Below are positions 8,131 through 15,939 of a stretch of 46,208 nucleotides of DNA, piece by piece. The position numbers and the translations under genes are program-made. The notes under the pieces were generated by a model. That model was given only the letters and a program-made list of their open reading frames with translations. It did no database searches and had not been told where the DNA came from. Location of the stretch: contig CAZHRC010000017.1 in assembly GCA_964533865.1 (NCBI GenBank), forward strand, positions 1-46,208. Reading direction: 5' to 3'. Position 1 is the stretch's first letter, and the number at the start of each line of letters is the position of its first letter. The DNA comes from CAZHRC01 sp964533865. GTDB lineage: Bacteria; Bacillota; Clostridia; Tissierellales; Peptoniphilaceae.

Positions 8131-9355
8131 AATACAAAGAGTGTTTGGAAATCAAACAAATCGGATTTTATTGCTATTAGCATTCATTATTTCCTTAACA
8201 TCAGGATTATTATTTATAAACGGCGTAAAAGCTGACAGAGTAAGAAGTGATGGTAGTGTTGAAATCGTGAAAGGCATTGAGGCGATCGAGCTTACGAGTC
8301 ATTATGATACTAAATATTCGGGGGTTGTCACTGAAGAGAACTTGATAAAAGCTCAGATGTTTTATAACGACAGTTACGATTTGGTAAGGGACAGAAGGAT
8401 AATAACAGAGGAGCTACTCGAATTTACACCATTAATTGGTTTTCTATATGGCCTTAAAGTAAAAAGTGATGATAAAATGGCTGTCGAACCTTGGACGGGG
8501 CCAGATATCCCTATGGCGTATGCTAAGGATTATTATAAATTAAGAGAAGCGATGATCAAAAATTACACGGATTTGCTTATTAATAAAAGAATAGCAAATA
8601 GAGTTTGGGAAATGGAAAGTTCAATAAATAAGCCATTTATAGTTGGAGTAAACAGCGCGAGCTGGGGAGATGCCATTCAATGGTTAACAATGATGTCAGC
8701 AATTGGCCAATTTTTTGTTATCATTGCATCGGCATCACCTTTTCCAGATGCTAAAGATAATGGAATTCAAGCTATTGTATCAAGGACAGTCCGTGGGAAC
8801 AGGTATTTCTCAATAAACAAAGTGACTTCAGTGCTAATATTTAGCGTAGTTATATATTTATTAGTATCCTTAGTGTATTTGAGTATTGTGTATTCTGCAC
8901 TTGGTGATAGTGGATTGAATACAAGCATACAGCAAACACTTGCGTTTAGCCCTGCGAATTTTTCATTAAGAGATGCTATTGGCTTTCAATTCCTTGGTGG
9001 ATTAGTTGGTGTTTTGGCATTGAGTTCTCTATCGATATTTATCTCTATTTTGTCAAACTCTGTCAAAACCGCGACCTCTATTTCTATAGGTCTTTACATT
9101 ATGAATGCAGTTCTCTCGATTTTTGTAAAACCGAATTCAAATATCATTCAGCTTTTAATGGATTTTAGTCCGTTTGGAGTTAGTCAAGTATTTTATCAAA
9201 TACCATTCGCGGATTTCATAGATATCGGAAGGATCATTTGGAAACCCGAAGCGGTGATTGTATTTGGGATGCTACAGATGTCATTTTTTAGCGTGATGGC
9301 TATTCGAATTTGGAATTACAAAAATAGAAGAATGGATGGTGAGACAAATATTTAG
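8111..9355 (+). CDS. ABC-2 type membrane permease
   Basis: The product is 414 residues. One transmembrane helix near residue 18-36 is followed by a hydrophilic domain of about 140 residues that should lie outside the cell. At least five more helices then follow from about residue 195 to the end. This one-plus-five layout with a large outside loop after helix 1 is usual for ABC-2 permeases of peptide immunity or export systems. The gene overlaps the ATPase gene before it by 20 bases and the exporter gene after it by 20 bases, so all are co-translated. The substrate is inferred from context. Confidence 0.8.
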   Translation: MKLSIYEIQRVFGNQTNRILLLLAFIISLTSGLLFINGVKADRVRSDGSVEIVKGIEAIELTSHYDTKYSGVVTEENLIKAQMFYNDSYDLVRDRRIITEELLEFTPLIGFLYGLKVKSDDKMAVEPWTGPDIPMAYAKDYYKLREAMIKNYTDLLINKRIANRVWEMESSINKPFIVGVNSASWGDAIQWLTMMSAIGQFFVIIASASPFPDAKDNGIQAIVSRTVRGNRYFSINKVTSVLIFSVVIYLLVSLVYLSIVYSALGDSGLNTSIQQTLAFSPANFSLRDAIGFQFLGGLVGVLALSSLSIFISILSNSVKTATSISIGLYIMNAVLSIFVKPNSNIIQLLMDFSPFGVSQVFYQIPFADFIDIGRIIWKPEAVIVFGMLQMSFFSVMAIRIWNYKNRRMDGETNI

Positions 9356-10340
9356 AACGTTTAAGAAATCTATTAGCATAGTACACCAAAGTTCATATAG
9401 GTTTTTCTACTTAAGCATTTTGGCTGTTCTTCTTTCAGGTGTGTTATCAGGTGTTAATGTTTATTCCATCCAACAACTTATTAATTCGATTCAACTAGCA
9501 CTGAATTCTGGAAAGAGCATTGAGAACAATATACTTATCTACTTTTTGGTGAGTTCGATATCAATCGTGCTTGGAAGTGCACAGTCATATTTCAATCAGA
9601 GGATTGCAATTGATATCGATTATTACTTAGAAGAGAATTTTATGAAAAAATGTGCAGTTTTACAGCTATGTGATTTTGAGAGTGAAAATACATATGATTT
9701 AATCACTAAAGCTAATGAATTGGGGAGATCCAAAATACAAGAATTATTCTTCAATTTCTTGCAATTATTAGAGTCAGTGCTATCAGTATTTTCTTTAGGT
9801 TTTCTATTATTTTCAATCGAGGGTTACTTTTGGGGGATAATATTTATAATCCCAGCATTAACGGCGATAATAAGTACATGTACGGGAAAATTTATTTACA
9901 ATAAAGAAGTTCAGAATATTGAATTTCAAAGAGTAAGTAGTTATATGAGTCATTTGATAACCAATAATATAGCGATCAAAGAAATAATAAATTTCAACGC
10001 AGGTGATTATATCGTAAAAAAATTCTCAGAAAATAAAAAAGAGATTAAGCGGTCTTACAGAGAAATATTGAGAGTTAGAACTTTAGGAAATACGAGTTTA
10101 TCAATAATTGAAGTATTGGTTAAGATTAGGTTAATTATGATGGTAATAGGGAAAACTATAGATAGAAACGGACTAATTGGAGATGTAATGGGGTTTATAT
10201 ATTCATTAAATAATATAGAATCAAAAGTAAATATCTTAATTTCCAACATTACAGAAATTTATCGATGTAAACTGTATGCTGATACTTATTTTGATTTCAT
10301 TGACAAAAAAATGATGGAAAGCAATCATCAAAACATATAA
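9336..10340 (+). CDS. ABC exporter, transmembrane half (upstream part of a frameshifted gene)
   Basis: The product as read is 334 residues, starting at ATG 9336 within the end of the permease gene. It is the membrane domain of a type I ABC exporter: about six hydrophobic segments, and the helix-linker pattern typical before the ATPase domain (ending YADTYFDFIDKK). Six residues past the A-tract at 10305-10311 the frame runs into TAA. Moving to the -1 frame at that tract gives ...DKKNDGKQSSKHIKDLHFSY..., which reads straight into the ATPase domain of the next frame. An intact gene would code for about 571 residues, the normal exporter length. There is no N-terminal C39 peptidase domain, so it does not cleave the leader itself. 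Confidence 0.8.
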   Translation: MVRQIFRTFKKSISIVHQSSYRFFYLSILAVLLSGVLSGVNVYSIQQLINSIQLALNSGKSIENNILIYFLVSSISIVLGSAQSYFNQRIAIDIDYYLEENFMKKCAVLQLCDFESENTYDLITKANELGRSKIQELFFNFLQLLESVLSVFSLGFLLFSIEGYFWGIIFIIPALTAIISTCTGKFIYNKEVQNIEFQRVSSYMSHLITNNIAIKEIINFNAGDYIVKKFSENKKEIKRSYREILRVRTLGNTSLSIIEVLVKIRLIMMVIGKTIDRNGLIGDVMGFIYSLNNIESKVNILISNITEIYRCKLYADTYFDFIDKKMMESNHQNI

Positions 10341-10345
10341 AAGAT

Positions 10346-11050
10346 TTGCATTTTAGTTATGAGGAGTCCGAAAGCGAAACTTTGGAGAAGATTGATCTAA
10401 GAATAACGAAATCAAAACCGGTCGCGGTTATAGGATTAAATGGAGCCGGGAAAAGCACGTTGATAAAAATAATTGCTGGATTATACAATAACTATAAAGG
10501 GACAATAAAAGTAAATGATGATGATCTCAGAGAGATTGATTCTAACGACTATAGAAACAAAGTCACTGTCATCTTTCAAGACTTCAATCACTACGAACTA
10601 ACTTTAAGAGAGAACATCGCATTTTCTAAAACAGATGATATGGAAAATGATGAGAAAATAATTCATTGTGGCAATATTGTGGGGTTAACTAAGACAATAG
10701 TAAGATACAACAAAGGTATCGATTCGCAAATGGGAAAATGGTTTGGTGGTGAAGAGCTTTCAAAGGGACAATGGCAAAGAGTTGCAATATCAAGAGTTTT
10801 ATTTCGTGACGCGGATGTTATTATTATGGATGAACCAACTTCTTCGCTTGATCCGATAATAGAGAAAGAAATATTCGATTTGATTTCTAAACTGGCAGAG
10901 GAGAAGATTCTTATATTAGTGACTCATCGAGTCGAACATCTAAAGAAATATGATCCGTGGTACGTTTTTATGGAAGAGGGTACGATAATAGAACAAGGGG
11001 AGTACGATAGGATAAGAAAATCTAAAGCTTATCAATTACTCACAGATTGA
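10346..11050 (+). CDS. ABC exporter, ATP-binding half (downstream part of a frameshifted gene)
   Basis: The product from TTG 10346 is 234 residues, but the true coding sequence probably enters this frame at 10310 from the preceding membrane-domain gene. There is no ribosome site before 10346. The ATPase motifs are complete: the A-loop tyrosine in HFSYEES, Walker A GLNGAGKST, Q-loop FQDFN, signature ELSKGQWQR (a KGQ form of the LSGGQ motif), Walker B VIIMDEPTSSLD and switch His in VTHRVEH. Because all motifs are intact, the break looks recent, a sequencing error, or functional slippage rather than decay. Its job is inferred as export of the mature peptide. Confidence 0.82.
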   Translation: MHFSYEESESETLEKIDLRITKSKPVAVIGLNGAGKSTLIKIIAGLYNNYKGTIKVNDDDLREIDSNDYRNKVTVIFQDFNHYELTLRENIAFSKTDDMENDEKIIHCGNIVGLTKTIVRYNKGIDSQMGKWFGGEELSKGQWQRVAISRVLFRDADVIIMDEPTSSLDPIIEKEIFDLISKLAEEKILILVTHRVEHLKKYDPWYVFMEEGTIIEQGEYDRIRKSKAYQLLTD

Positions 11051-11280
11051 TCTATTTACATGGATAAATCCTGACAGGATTGAAATAAATACTCCATTTC
11101 GTCTTATCATTGTAGTTTCCCCACAATTTAACTGGGAGGAAGTCGGGTGGCTAATCTGAATGTAACATGAGAGTTGGAACTTGATATTGGGTACTTTTAA
11201 TGGAGTATAGAGGTATTGAAGTTGAGCGATTGTGGGATGCGATGAAAAATAGACGTGATATCTGGCTGAAGATCCTGTCA

Positions 11281-11371
11281 CGACTTTATATTCTACAGAA
11301 ACTTATGTCTTCGCTGTTATACCAAGTGGTTTGACTAGATAGGTGCGCTTTATTATATCCAATACTAATAT
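11281..11371 (-). mobile_element. End fragment of the same ISL3-type element
   Basis: This segment aligns with 1196-1293. Both contain TTCTACAG(G/A)AACT(C/T)ATGTC and, about 50 bases on, GCTTTATT followed by TCCAATACTA. Both copies have the same orientation. No transposase coding sequence was recognised between 11051 and 11280, where I see no gene. The two fragments bracket the CWB2 gene and the peptide cluster. Confidence 0.6.
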
Positions 11372-11372
11372 A

Positions 11373-11413
11373 GCTAAAAAAGCTTTTCGACATCATTGAA
11401 AGGCTTTTTTAGC
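11373..11413 (-). terminator. Terminator of the SDR gene
   Basis: GCTAAAAAAGCTTTTC pairs with GAAAGGCTTTTTTAGC, with a T-run on the minus strand, about 15 bases after the stop of the minus-strand gene. It could also act on transcripts arriving from the peptide cluster. Confidence 0.65.
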
Positions 11414-11427
11414 GTTATGGATGGGGA

Positions 11428-12195
11428 TTAAATTGCCGTATAGCCACCATCGACTAGGAGGTTTGCTCCGACGATGTAGGAGGCTTTATCGCTGGCGAGG
11501 AAAAGAACCGCATCGGCGATTTCTTTGGATTCAGCAAGTCTTCCGATGGGGTGGAGTGCAGCGGCCTGTTCTTGAACTTCTTTTGGTAGTTGATCGATAA
11601 GGGGTGTGCGTACATAGCCTGGGGAGACGGTGTTCATGCGAACGCCGCGTTTAATGTAAGTGACAGCTTGAGCTCGGGTGAAGTTAGTGATCCCCGCCTT
11701 GCTCGCCGGATAAGATGCGGTGTTATAGGTGGAAACTGTACCGAGAATCGATGCAATATTGACGATGGCGCCTTTTTGTTCGCCTTTGTTTTTCAACATT
11801 TTGTACAAAGCATAGCGATTGATTTGAATTATGCCGATAAGGTCGGTTTCGATAACGTTTCTAAGATCGGCAAAGTCTTCATCGGTCATATCGCCGACGG
11901 CGATGGATCTACCAGGTACACCAGCGTTTCCAATGACGATGTCAATCCTGCCATAGGTGTCTTCGGCTTTGTCCATTAAGTTTTTAATGTCTTCTTCTTT
12001 TTGGACATCACACTTAATAAATACAGCTTCGCCACCAGCGGTTTTTATCTTAGCGACAACTTTGTCGCCTTTGTCCACATTTCTGCCGACGACCACGGTG
12101 TTAGCGCCTTGTTTGGCGAACTCTTCAGCGATGACCTCGCCAATGCCCGAGGTAGAACCCACTACGACGGCAGTCTTTCCTACAAACTCTTTCAT
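11428..12195 (-). CDS. Short-chain dehydrogenase/reductase (SDR)
   Basis: The product is 255 residues, the normal length of a classical SDR. The cofactor motif is GSTSGIGE near residue 13-20 and GRN follows the second strand. NAG occurs near residue 89-91, and the catalytic Ser, Tyr and Lys are in NIASILGT and SYPASKAG. The C-terminus ends in VDGGYTAI, as in 3-ketoacyl-ACP reductase-like and sugar/alcohol dehydrogenase-like members. An AAGGAGG ribosome site lies seven bases before the ATG. The substrate cannot be told from the sequence; the gene is alone and divergent from the PH-domain gene. Confidence 0.87.
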   Translation of the reverse strand: MKEFVGKTAVVVGSTSGIGEVIAEEFAKQGANTVVVGRNVDKGDKVVAKIKTAGGEAVFIKCDVQKEEDIKNLMDKAEDTYGRIDIVIGNAGVPGRSIAVGDMTDEDFADLRNVIETDLIGIIQINRYALYKMLKNKGEQKGAIVNIASILGTVSTYNTASYPASKAGITNFTRAQAVTYIKRGVRMNTVSPGYVRTPLIDQLPKEVQEQAAALHPIGRLAESKEIADAVLFLASDKASYIVGANLLVDGGYTAI

Positions 12196-12307
12196 AGAAT
12201 CCTCCTTGAGTGATAATCATAAGCTTGAGCCACATCGGATAAGCTCAATAGTATGATACCCGATTGAATCGCGTTTAATTTTTAATGCATATAAATAAAA
12301 TAAATGT

Positions 12308-12327
12308 CCTGTACATAGCAATACAGG
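12308..12327. promoter_or_regulatory. Inverted repeat in the divergent intergenic region
   Basis: CCTGTA and TACAGG are separated by eight bases, between the divergent SDR and PH-domain genes. This is a possible operator, but no regulator gene is adjacent. Confidence 0.3.
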
Positions 12328-12427
12328 TTGGTGTCAAAATAACAGCCGGTGAAACCTAGGGGTGTGGCGTTGTTTTTTCCATAAAAGAGGGTAACAATAC
12401 CATTAAGAATGAAATTGGAGGACGATC

Positions 12428-12811
12428 ATGGGACTGTTTAATGGGTTGTTGGGAAATATGAGCAATATCTCTACGGAGAAGGCCTACGACTATGTGGGCG
12501 ATTTGTTGGCGGACAGAGAAGAGATTAAGCTAGCATACCAATTGGTGCGCGACCTCGTCATCTTTACGGATAAGCGGGTGATTTATGTGGACAAACAGGG
12601 GATGACGGCGAAAAAAACCTCCTACATGACGATCCCTTATAAGAGCATTTCGAGATTTGATCTTGAGTCAGCAGGTCATTTTGATTTGGATAGCGAATTG
12701 AAGATTTATATTTCTGGGAGTTTGGATCCGGTGATTGAATTTGCAATTCGCGGCAGAGATGATGTGAAGGTGTTACACAGTGCGTTGTCCGAGGCGATGC
12801 TCTATGGCTAG
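12428..12811 (+). CDS. Bacterial PH-domain protein
   Basis: The product is 127 residues and is almost entirely one bacterial pleckstrin-homology domain (PF08000-like). Strands run through VRDLVIFTDKRVIYVDKQG and YMTIPYKSISRFDLE, which are the usual family landmarks, and a C-terminal helix follows. There is no signal peptide or membrane helix. A TTGGAGG ribosome site precedes ATG 12428. These domains are common and their cellular role is unknown. The gene overlaps the following HutP-like gene by eight bases, so the two are co-expressed; I cannot say whether they act together. Confidence 0.82.
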   Translation: MGLFNGLLGNMSNISTEKAYDYVGDLLADREEIKLAYQLVRDLVIFTDKRVIYVDKQGMTAKKTSYMTIPYKSISRFDLESAGHFDLDSELKIYISGSLDPVIEFAIRGRDDVKVLHSALSEAMLYG

Positions 12812-13229
12812 AAACCAAGGTGTGAAAAGCCGGGAGGTGGTGGCGGCGGCGGTGGCCATGGCGATGACCGTTTCCCGCGAAGAAGAGCGACGCAAGCAGG
12901 AGGCCTATCATGCTGAAGGTCTTGTGGTCTGTGCTGTCGATGTGGGAGGAAACATGGTGACGATGTTGCCTAAAATCATGGAATCCACGTTGGTAGCTGC
13001 TAAGCGAAACGGTTTAGTAGGGGAAAGCCACGCCTCTGACGGCGCGGTGATCGGTGCTTTGAGAGATGCTTTAGATCAGGTGGTTCAAAAAGCCGTGGGT
13101 TTTAATGCTGGCGGCAAAGTGGGTATAGCCAGAGGCGGAGAGCATTTATCGGTGTGCGTGTTTCTCAGCATTGGTTTGTTGCATCTCGACGATGTGGTCA
13201 TCGGCATGGGCCATAGGGTCATTGTTTAA
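12804..13229 (+). CDS. HutP-like RNA-binding antiterminator family protein
   Basis: The product is 141 residues from ATG 12804, inside the end of the PH-domain gene; a GTG at 12780 is an unlikely alternative. It shows the HutP landmarks: a VSREEE region, SHASDGAVIGALRDAL, GGKVGIARGGEHLSV and LLHLDDVVIGMGHR, which in Bacillus subtilis HutP include the L-His and Mg2+ binding residues. HutP binds hut mRNA when histidine and Mg2+ are present and prevents termination. No histidine-degradation genes are in this window, so this copy is an orphan whose RNA target lies elsewhere or is something new. It ends about 80 bases before the T-box leader of the next operon. Confidence 0.85.
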   Translation: MARNQGVKSREVVAAAVAMAMTVSREEERRKQEAYHAEGLVVCAVDVGGNMVTMLPKIMESTLVAAKRNGLVGESHASDGAVIGALRDALDQVVQKAVGFNAGGKVGIARGGEHLSVCVFLSIGLLHLDDVVIGMGHRVIV

Positions 13230-13275
13230 GGTTAAAATCAGAATTATTCTGTGAATAAACAAACGATAAAAGTCC

Positions 13276-13304
13276 TTGACCTTTCCATAGGATTCGAGTA
13301 TGAT
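13276..13304 (+). promoter_or_regulatory. Promoter of the T-box-controlled transport operon
   Basis: TTGACC at 13276-13281 and TATGAT at 13299-13304 are exactly 17 bases apart. Transcription should start near 13311, just ahead of the T-box leader. Confidence 0.7.
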
Positions 13305-13310
13305 TAGTAC

Positions 13311-13578
13311 CATATTAAAGCAATCGCAGAGAAAAGAGTGTGATGCTATCCAAAGCGAGCCGGGTAGGTGAGAGCCGGTGGTAGATAAACATATCGATTC
13401 ACTTTGTGGCAGTGTCGCTCAAGAATAGTAGGCGACAACGGGTGCCTCCCGTTACAGAGGATAGGACTGTTGGGTCTGAAGTGATGACATGTGTCATAAT
13501 ATGGGTGGTACCGCGGAAGTGTTCTTTCGTCCCTGTAAACGTCTTTTGAGGCGATTATAGGAACGGAAGATTTTTTTA
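13311..13578 (+). ncRNA. T-box riboswitch leader, candidate tryptophan specifier
   Basis: The leader shows the distal stem I pattern GAGCCGGG...GGTGAGAGCCGG and the T-box proper GGGTGGTACCGCGG at 13503-13516. It ends in a terminator (13524-13577: CTTTCGTCCCTGTAA against TTATAGGAACGGAAG, then seven T). Aligning stem I with known leaders, TTCAC at 13398-13402 closes the helix above the specifier loop, and TGG at 13407-13409 falls in the specifier position, which fits tryptophan and the TrpXYZ-type genes that follow. One point against: the T-box base after TGG is T, which pairs best with a tRNA discriminator A, whereas bacterial tRNA-Trp usually has G. The specifier is therefore provisional; the T-box itself is certain. 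Confidence 0.9.
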
Positions 13579-13604
13579 TGCAAAAAAACAAATAGGAGGA
13601 AAAA

Positions 13605-14633
13605 ATGAAAAAGAAATTATTAGGATTGTTAGTTGTAGTAGGATTGGCACTTGCTGCCTGCGGTCAGCAGGGTGGCGCAAAAGAAACGGTGGTTGAGACG
13701 GCACCGACTCAACAGGAAAATGGAAACGTGGTAGAAACAGCTACGAATGGAAAGAAGGTCAAGATAGGGATTACCCAGTTGATGGAACACCCTTCCCTTG
13801 ACCAAGCGAGAACGGGTTTTGAAGAGGGGTTAAAAGAACTGGGCATCGATGCGACAATCGATTATCAAAACGCTCAAGGAGATATCCCCAATTCCAACAC
13901 GATTGCTCAACGATTTGCCAATGACGGCGTGGATATGATCTTTGCCATTTCTACACCATCAGCTCAATCCGCTCAACAGGTGACGACGGAAGTGCCAATT
14001 TTGTTCACCGCGGTGACCGATGCGGTCGAGGCGGGTTTGGTTAAAACCAACGAAGCGCCGGGGGCGAACATCACCGGTACCAGCGACGCAGCACCGGTAA
14101 AAGAACAGTTGCGCATTTTACAAGAGATCGATCCAACGGTCAAAAAGGTTGGGATTTTATTCAATACGAGCGAAGCGAACTCCGAAGTTCAAATCGTCCA
14201 AGCGAAAGCAGCGGCTCAAGAGTTGGGAATGACCATTGAGACAAAGGGGATTTCAAACTTGAACGATTTGCCTCAAGCCATCGAATCTTTGTTTCCTGCT
14301 GTCGATGGACTGTACTTGATCACAGATAACTCCATCGCATCCAGCGTTAAATTGGTCAATGATAAACTCATAGAATACAAGCTGCCTTCTTCCTCTGCAT
14401 TTGACAGTGCGATTACTGAAGGCGCGTTGATTTCAAATGGGCTAAGCTATTATGAACTCGGCAAACAATCCGCGAGTTTGGCTAAAAAGATTTTGGTCGA
14501 AGGGGTAAATCCAAGTGAAGTGCCAGTGGAAACCGCTACGACAACAACGGTCACTTACAATGTGAAAACCGCAGAGGCACTAGGTTATGATACGTCGAAG
14601 GAGCCTTTTGCATCAGCGACTCCCGTTCAATAA
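13605..14633 (+). CDS. trpX: ABC transporter substrate-binding lipoprotein (TrpX-like, copy 1)
   Basis: The product is 342 residues. It begins with a lipoprotein signal peptide ending in LAAC at about residue 19, then a Gln/Thr-rich linker. The rest is the PF04392-type periplasmic-binding fold (VKIGITQLMEHPSLDQARTG, then NAQGDIPNSNTIAQRF and FAISTPSAQSAQQVT). TAGGAGG lies seven bases before the ATG. Genes of this kind with the permease and ATPase below form the TrpXYZ importer, which in Firmicutes is predicted to import tryptophan under T-box control. A second, clearly homologous binding protein follows, so the operon has two receptors for one transporter. The name rests on family and operon context. 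Confidence 0.85.
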   Translation: MKKKLLGLLVVVGLALAACGQQGGAKETVVETAPTQQENGNVVETATNGKKVKIGITQLMEHPSLDQARTGFEEGLKELGIDATIDYQNAQGDIPNSNTIAQRFANDGVDMIFAISTPSAQSAQQVTTEVPILFTAVTDAVEAGLVKTNEAPGANITGTSDAAPVKEQLRILQEIDPTVKKVGILFNTSEANSEVQIVQAKAAAQELGMTIETKGISNLNDLPQAIESLFPAVDGLYLITDNSIASSVKLVNDKLIEYKLPSSSAFDSAITEGALISNGLSYYELGKQSASLAKKILVEGVNPSEVPVETATTTTVTYNVKTAEALGYDTSKEPFASATPVQ

Positions 14634-14770
14634 AAGGGTATTAGCACCACAACGCTACAAGGCTCTACAGTGGATTGACAAGACGAATGAAAAGGGATAT
14701 ACTGATAGGAATCCGAAGTAGAAGGATAGTAGGTTATGTAGGAAGTCATTAGAAAAAATGTAGCATAGCA

Positions 14771-14792
14771 GGATGGTGGAAAACCTCCATCC
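14771..14792 (+). promoter_or_regulatory. Intercistronic hairpin between the two binding-protein genes
   Basis: GGATGGTGG pairs with CCTCCATCC around AAAA, with one central mismatch. It ends about 13 bases before the ribosome site of copy 2. It may protect the upstream message; no T-run follows. I see nothing else in the 180-base gap. Confidence 0.45.
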
Positions 14793-14814
14793 AAAAGAAT
14801 TGGGAGGATTTAAC

Positions 14815-15852
14815 ATGAAGAAAACTTTTATGGCGTTGGCGTTAGTGCTGGCCCTACTTGCAGGGTGTGCGTCCCCTGGGACGTCAAAACCAGCGGAAAC
14901 CACAAGCCAGGAGACCACGGGTCAAGAAACTACTGTACAAGAAACCTCGATAACAGGCCCTGCCACTGACAAAACATTTGTCATCGGGATCAGTCAATTG
15001 GTGGAGCATCCTGCGTTAGACGATGCGAGACGCGGATTTGAAGAAGGATTAAAAGAACTTGGGGTCAATGCAGAGATTCAATACCAAAACGCTCAAGGCG
15101 AAATCCCGAACGCTGCCACCATTGCACAAAAATTTACCTCTGACGGCGTCGATCTGATCTTCGCCATCGCCACCCCTGCTGCTCAATCGGCACAGCAAGT
15201 CACCACAGAAATTCCCATCGTATTTTCTGCAGTGACTGACGCGGTGGAGGCGGGACTGGTCAAGAGCAATGAAAATTCAGAAAACAACATTACGGGAACG
15301 TCGGATGCGGCGCCGATGGATCGTCAACTGGCGTTGTTTAAAGCATTGAATCCTGAAGCGAAAACCATTGGTATTTTATATTCCACTAGCGAAGCCAACT
15401 CCATGATTCAAGTGGAAACCGCAAAAGAAATCGGTAAAGGCTTGGGGCTTGAAATCGTCGAAGTGGGAATATCCACTTTAAATGACTTGCCACAAGCGGC
15501 GGACTCTCTGGTTAAAAAGGTCGACGGTATTTATACTTTAACAGACAACACTGTGGCGACTTCGGTAAACGTGGTGGCAGAAAAGGCGATTGAAGCTGGC
15601 CTGATCACCGTCGCTGCAGAAGACGCCCACGTGAAAAGTGGGATCCTCGTCACCGATGGGCTCAGCTACTACGAACTTGGTCGCCAATCGGCAGTCATGG
15701 CCAAGAGCATCTTAGTCGATGGAAAAAAACCGGCAGAACTTCCGGTGGAACACGCTAAAAATACCACTAAGGTATACAATGCTCAAACATTGAGTGGGTT
15801 GGGTTTAGATGTTGGAAACCAAGCTTTTGAAGGAGCGAAACCCATCGAGTAA
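14815..15852 (+). CDS. ABC transporter substrate-binding lipoprotein (TrpX-like, copy 2)
   Basis: The product is 345 residues from ATG 14815, seven bases after GGGAGG; an ATG at 14773 lies in the hairpin and lacks a site. The lipobox is LLAGC at about residue 18, followed by a linker rich in repeated QETT. The mature domain is the same PF04392 fold as copy 1 and is highly similar along its length (FVIGISQLVEHPALDDARRG, NAQGEIPNAATIAQKF). The two probably arose by tandem duplication and may now prefer different ligands, for example related aromatic amino acids. Confidence 0.84.
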   Translation: MKKTFMALALVLALLAGCASPGTSKPAETTSQETTGQETTVQETSITGPATDKTFVIGISQLVEHPALDDARRGFEEGLKELGVNAEIQYQNAQGEIPNAATIAQKFTSDGVDLIFAIATPAAQSAQQVTTEIPIVFSAVTDAVEAGLVKSNENSENNITGTSDAAPMDRQLALFKALNPEAKTIGILYSTSEANSMIQVETAKEIGKGLGLEIVEVGISTLNDLPQAADSLVKKVDGIYTLTDNTVATSVNVVAEKAIEAGLITVAAEDAHVKSGILVTDGLSYYELGRQSAVMAKSILVDGKKPAELPVEHAKNTTKVYNAQTLSGLGLDVGNQAFEGAKPIE

Positions 15853-15891
15853 CACATCTTTTAAAGAAAAGTGACTGAGACTTAACCGACA

Positions 15892-15910
15892 GCCGCCTCC
15901 CAGAGGCGGC
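15892..15910 (+). terminator. Intercistronic attenuating hairpin
   Basis: GCCGCCTC pairs with GAGGCGGC around CCA, and a weak TTGTTGT follows. It lies between the binding-protein gene and the permease gene, where partial termination would give more binding protein than membrane complex. Confidence 0.5.
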
Positions 15911-15939
15911 TTGTTGTACGAATCGCGCAAGGAGGCGTA

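Noticed and set aside
11590..11979. Plus-strand frame of 129 codons opposite the SDR gene
   Set aside because: It is a shadow of the well-supported SDR gene on the minus strand.
12330..12427. Possible riboswitch ahead of the PH-domain gene
   Set aside because: A short GGTGAAACC-like string is present, but no consistent fold or class could be recognised.
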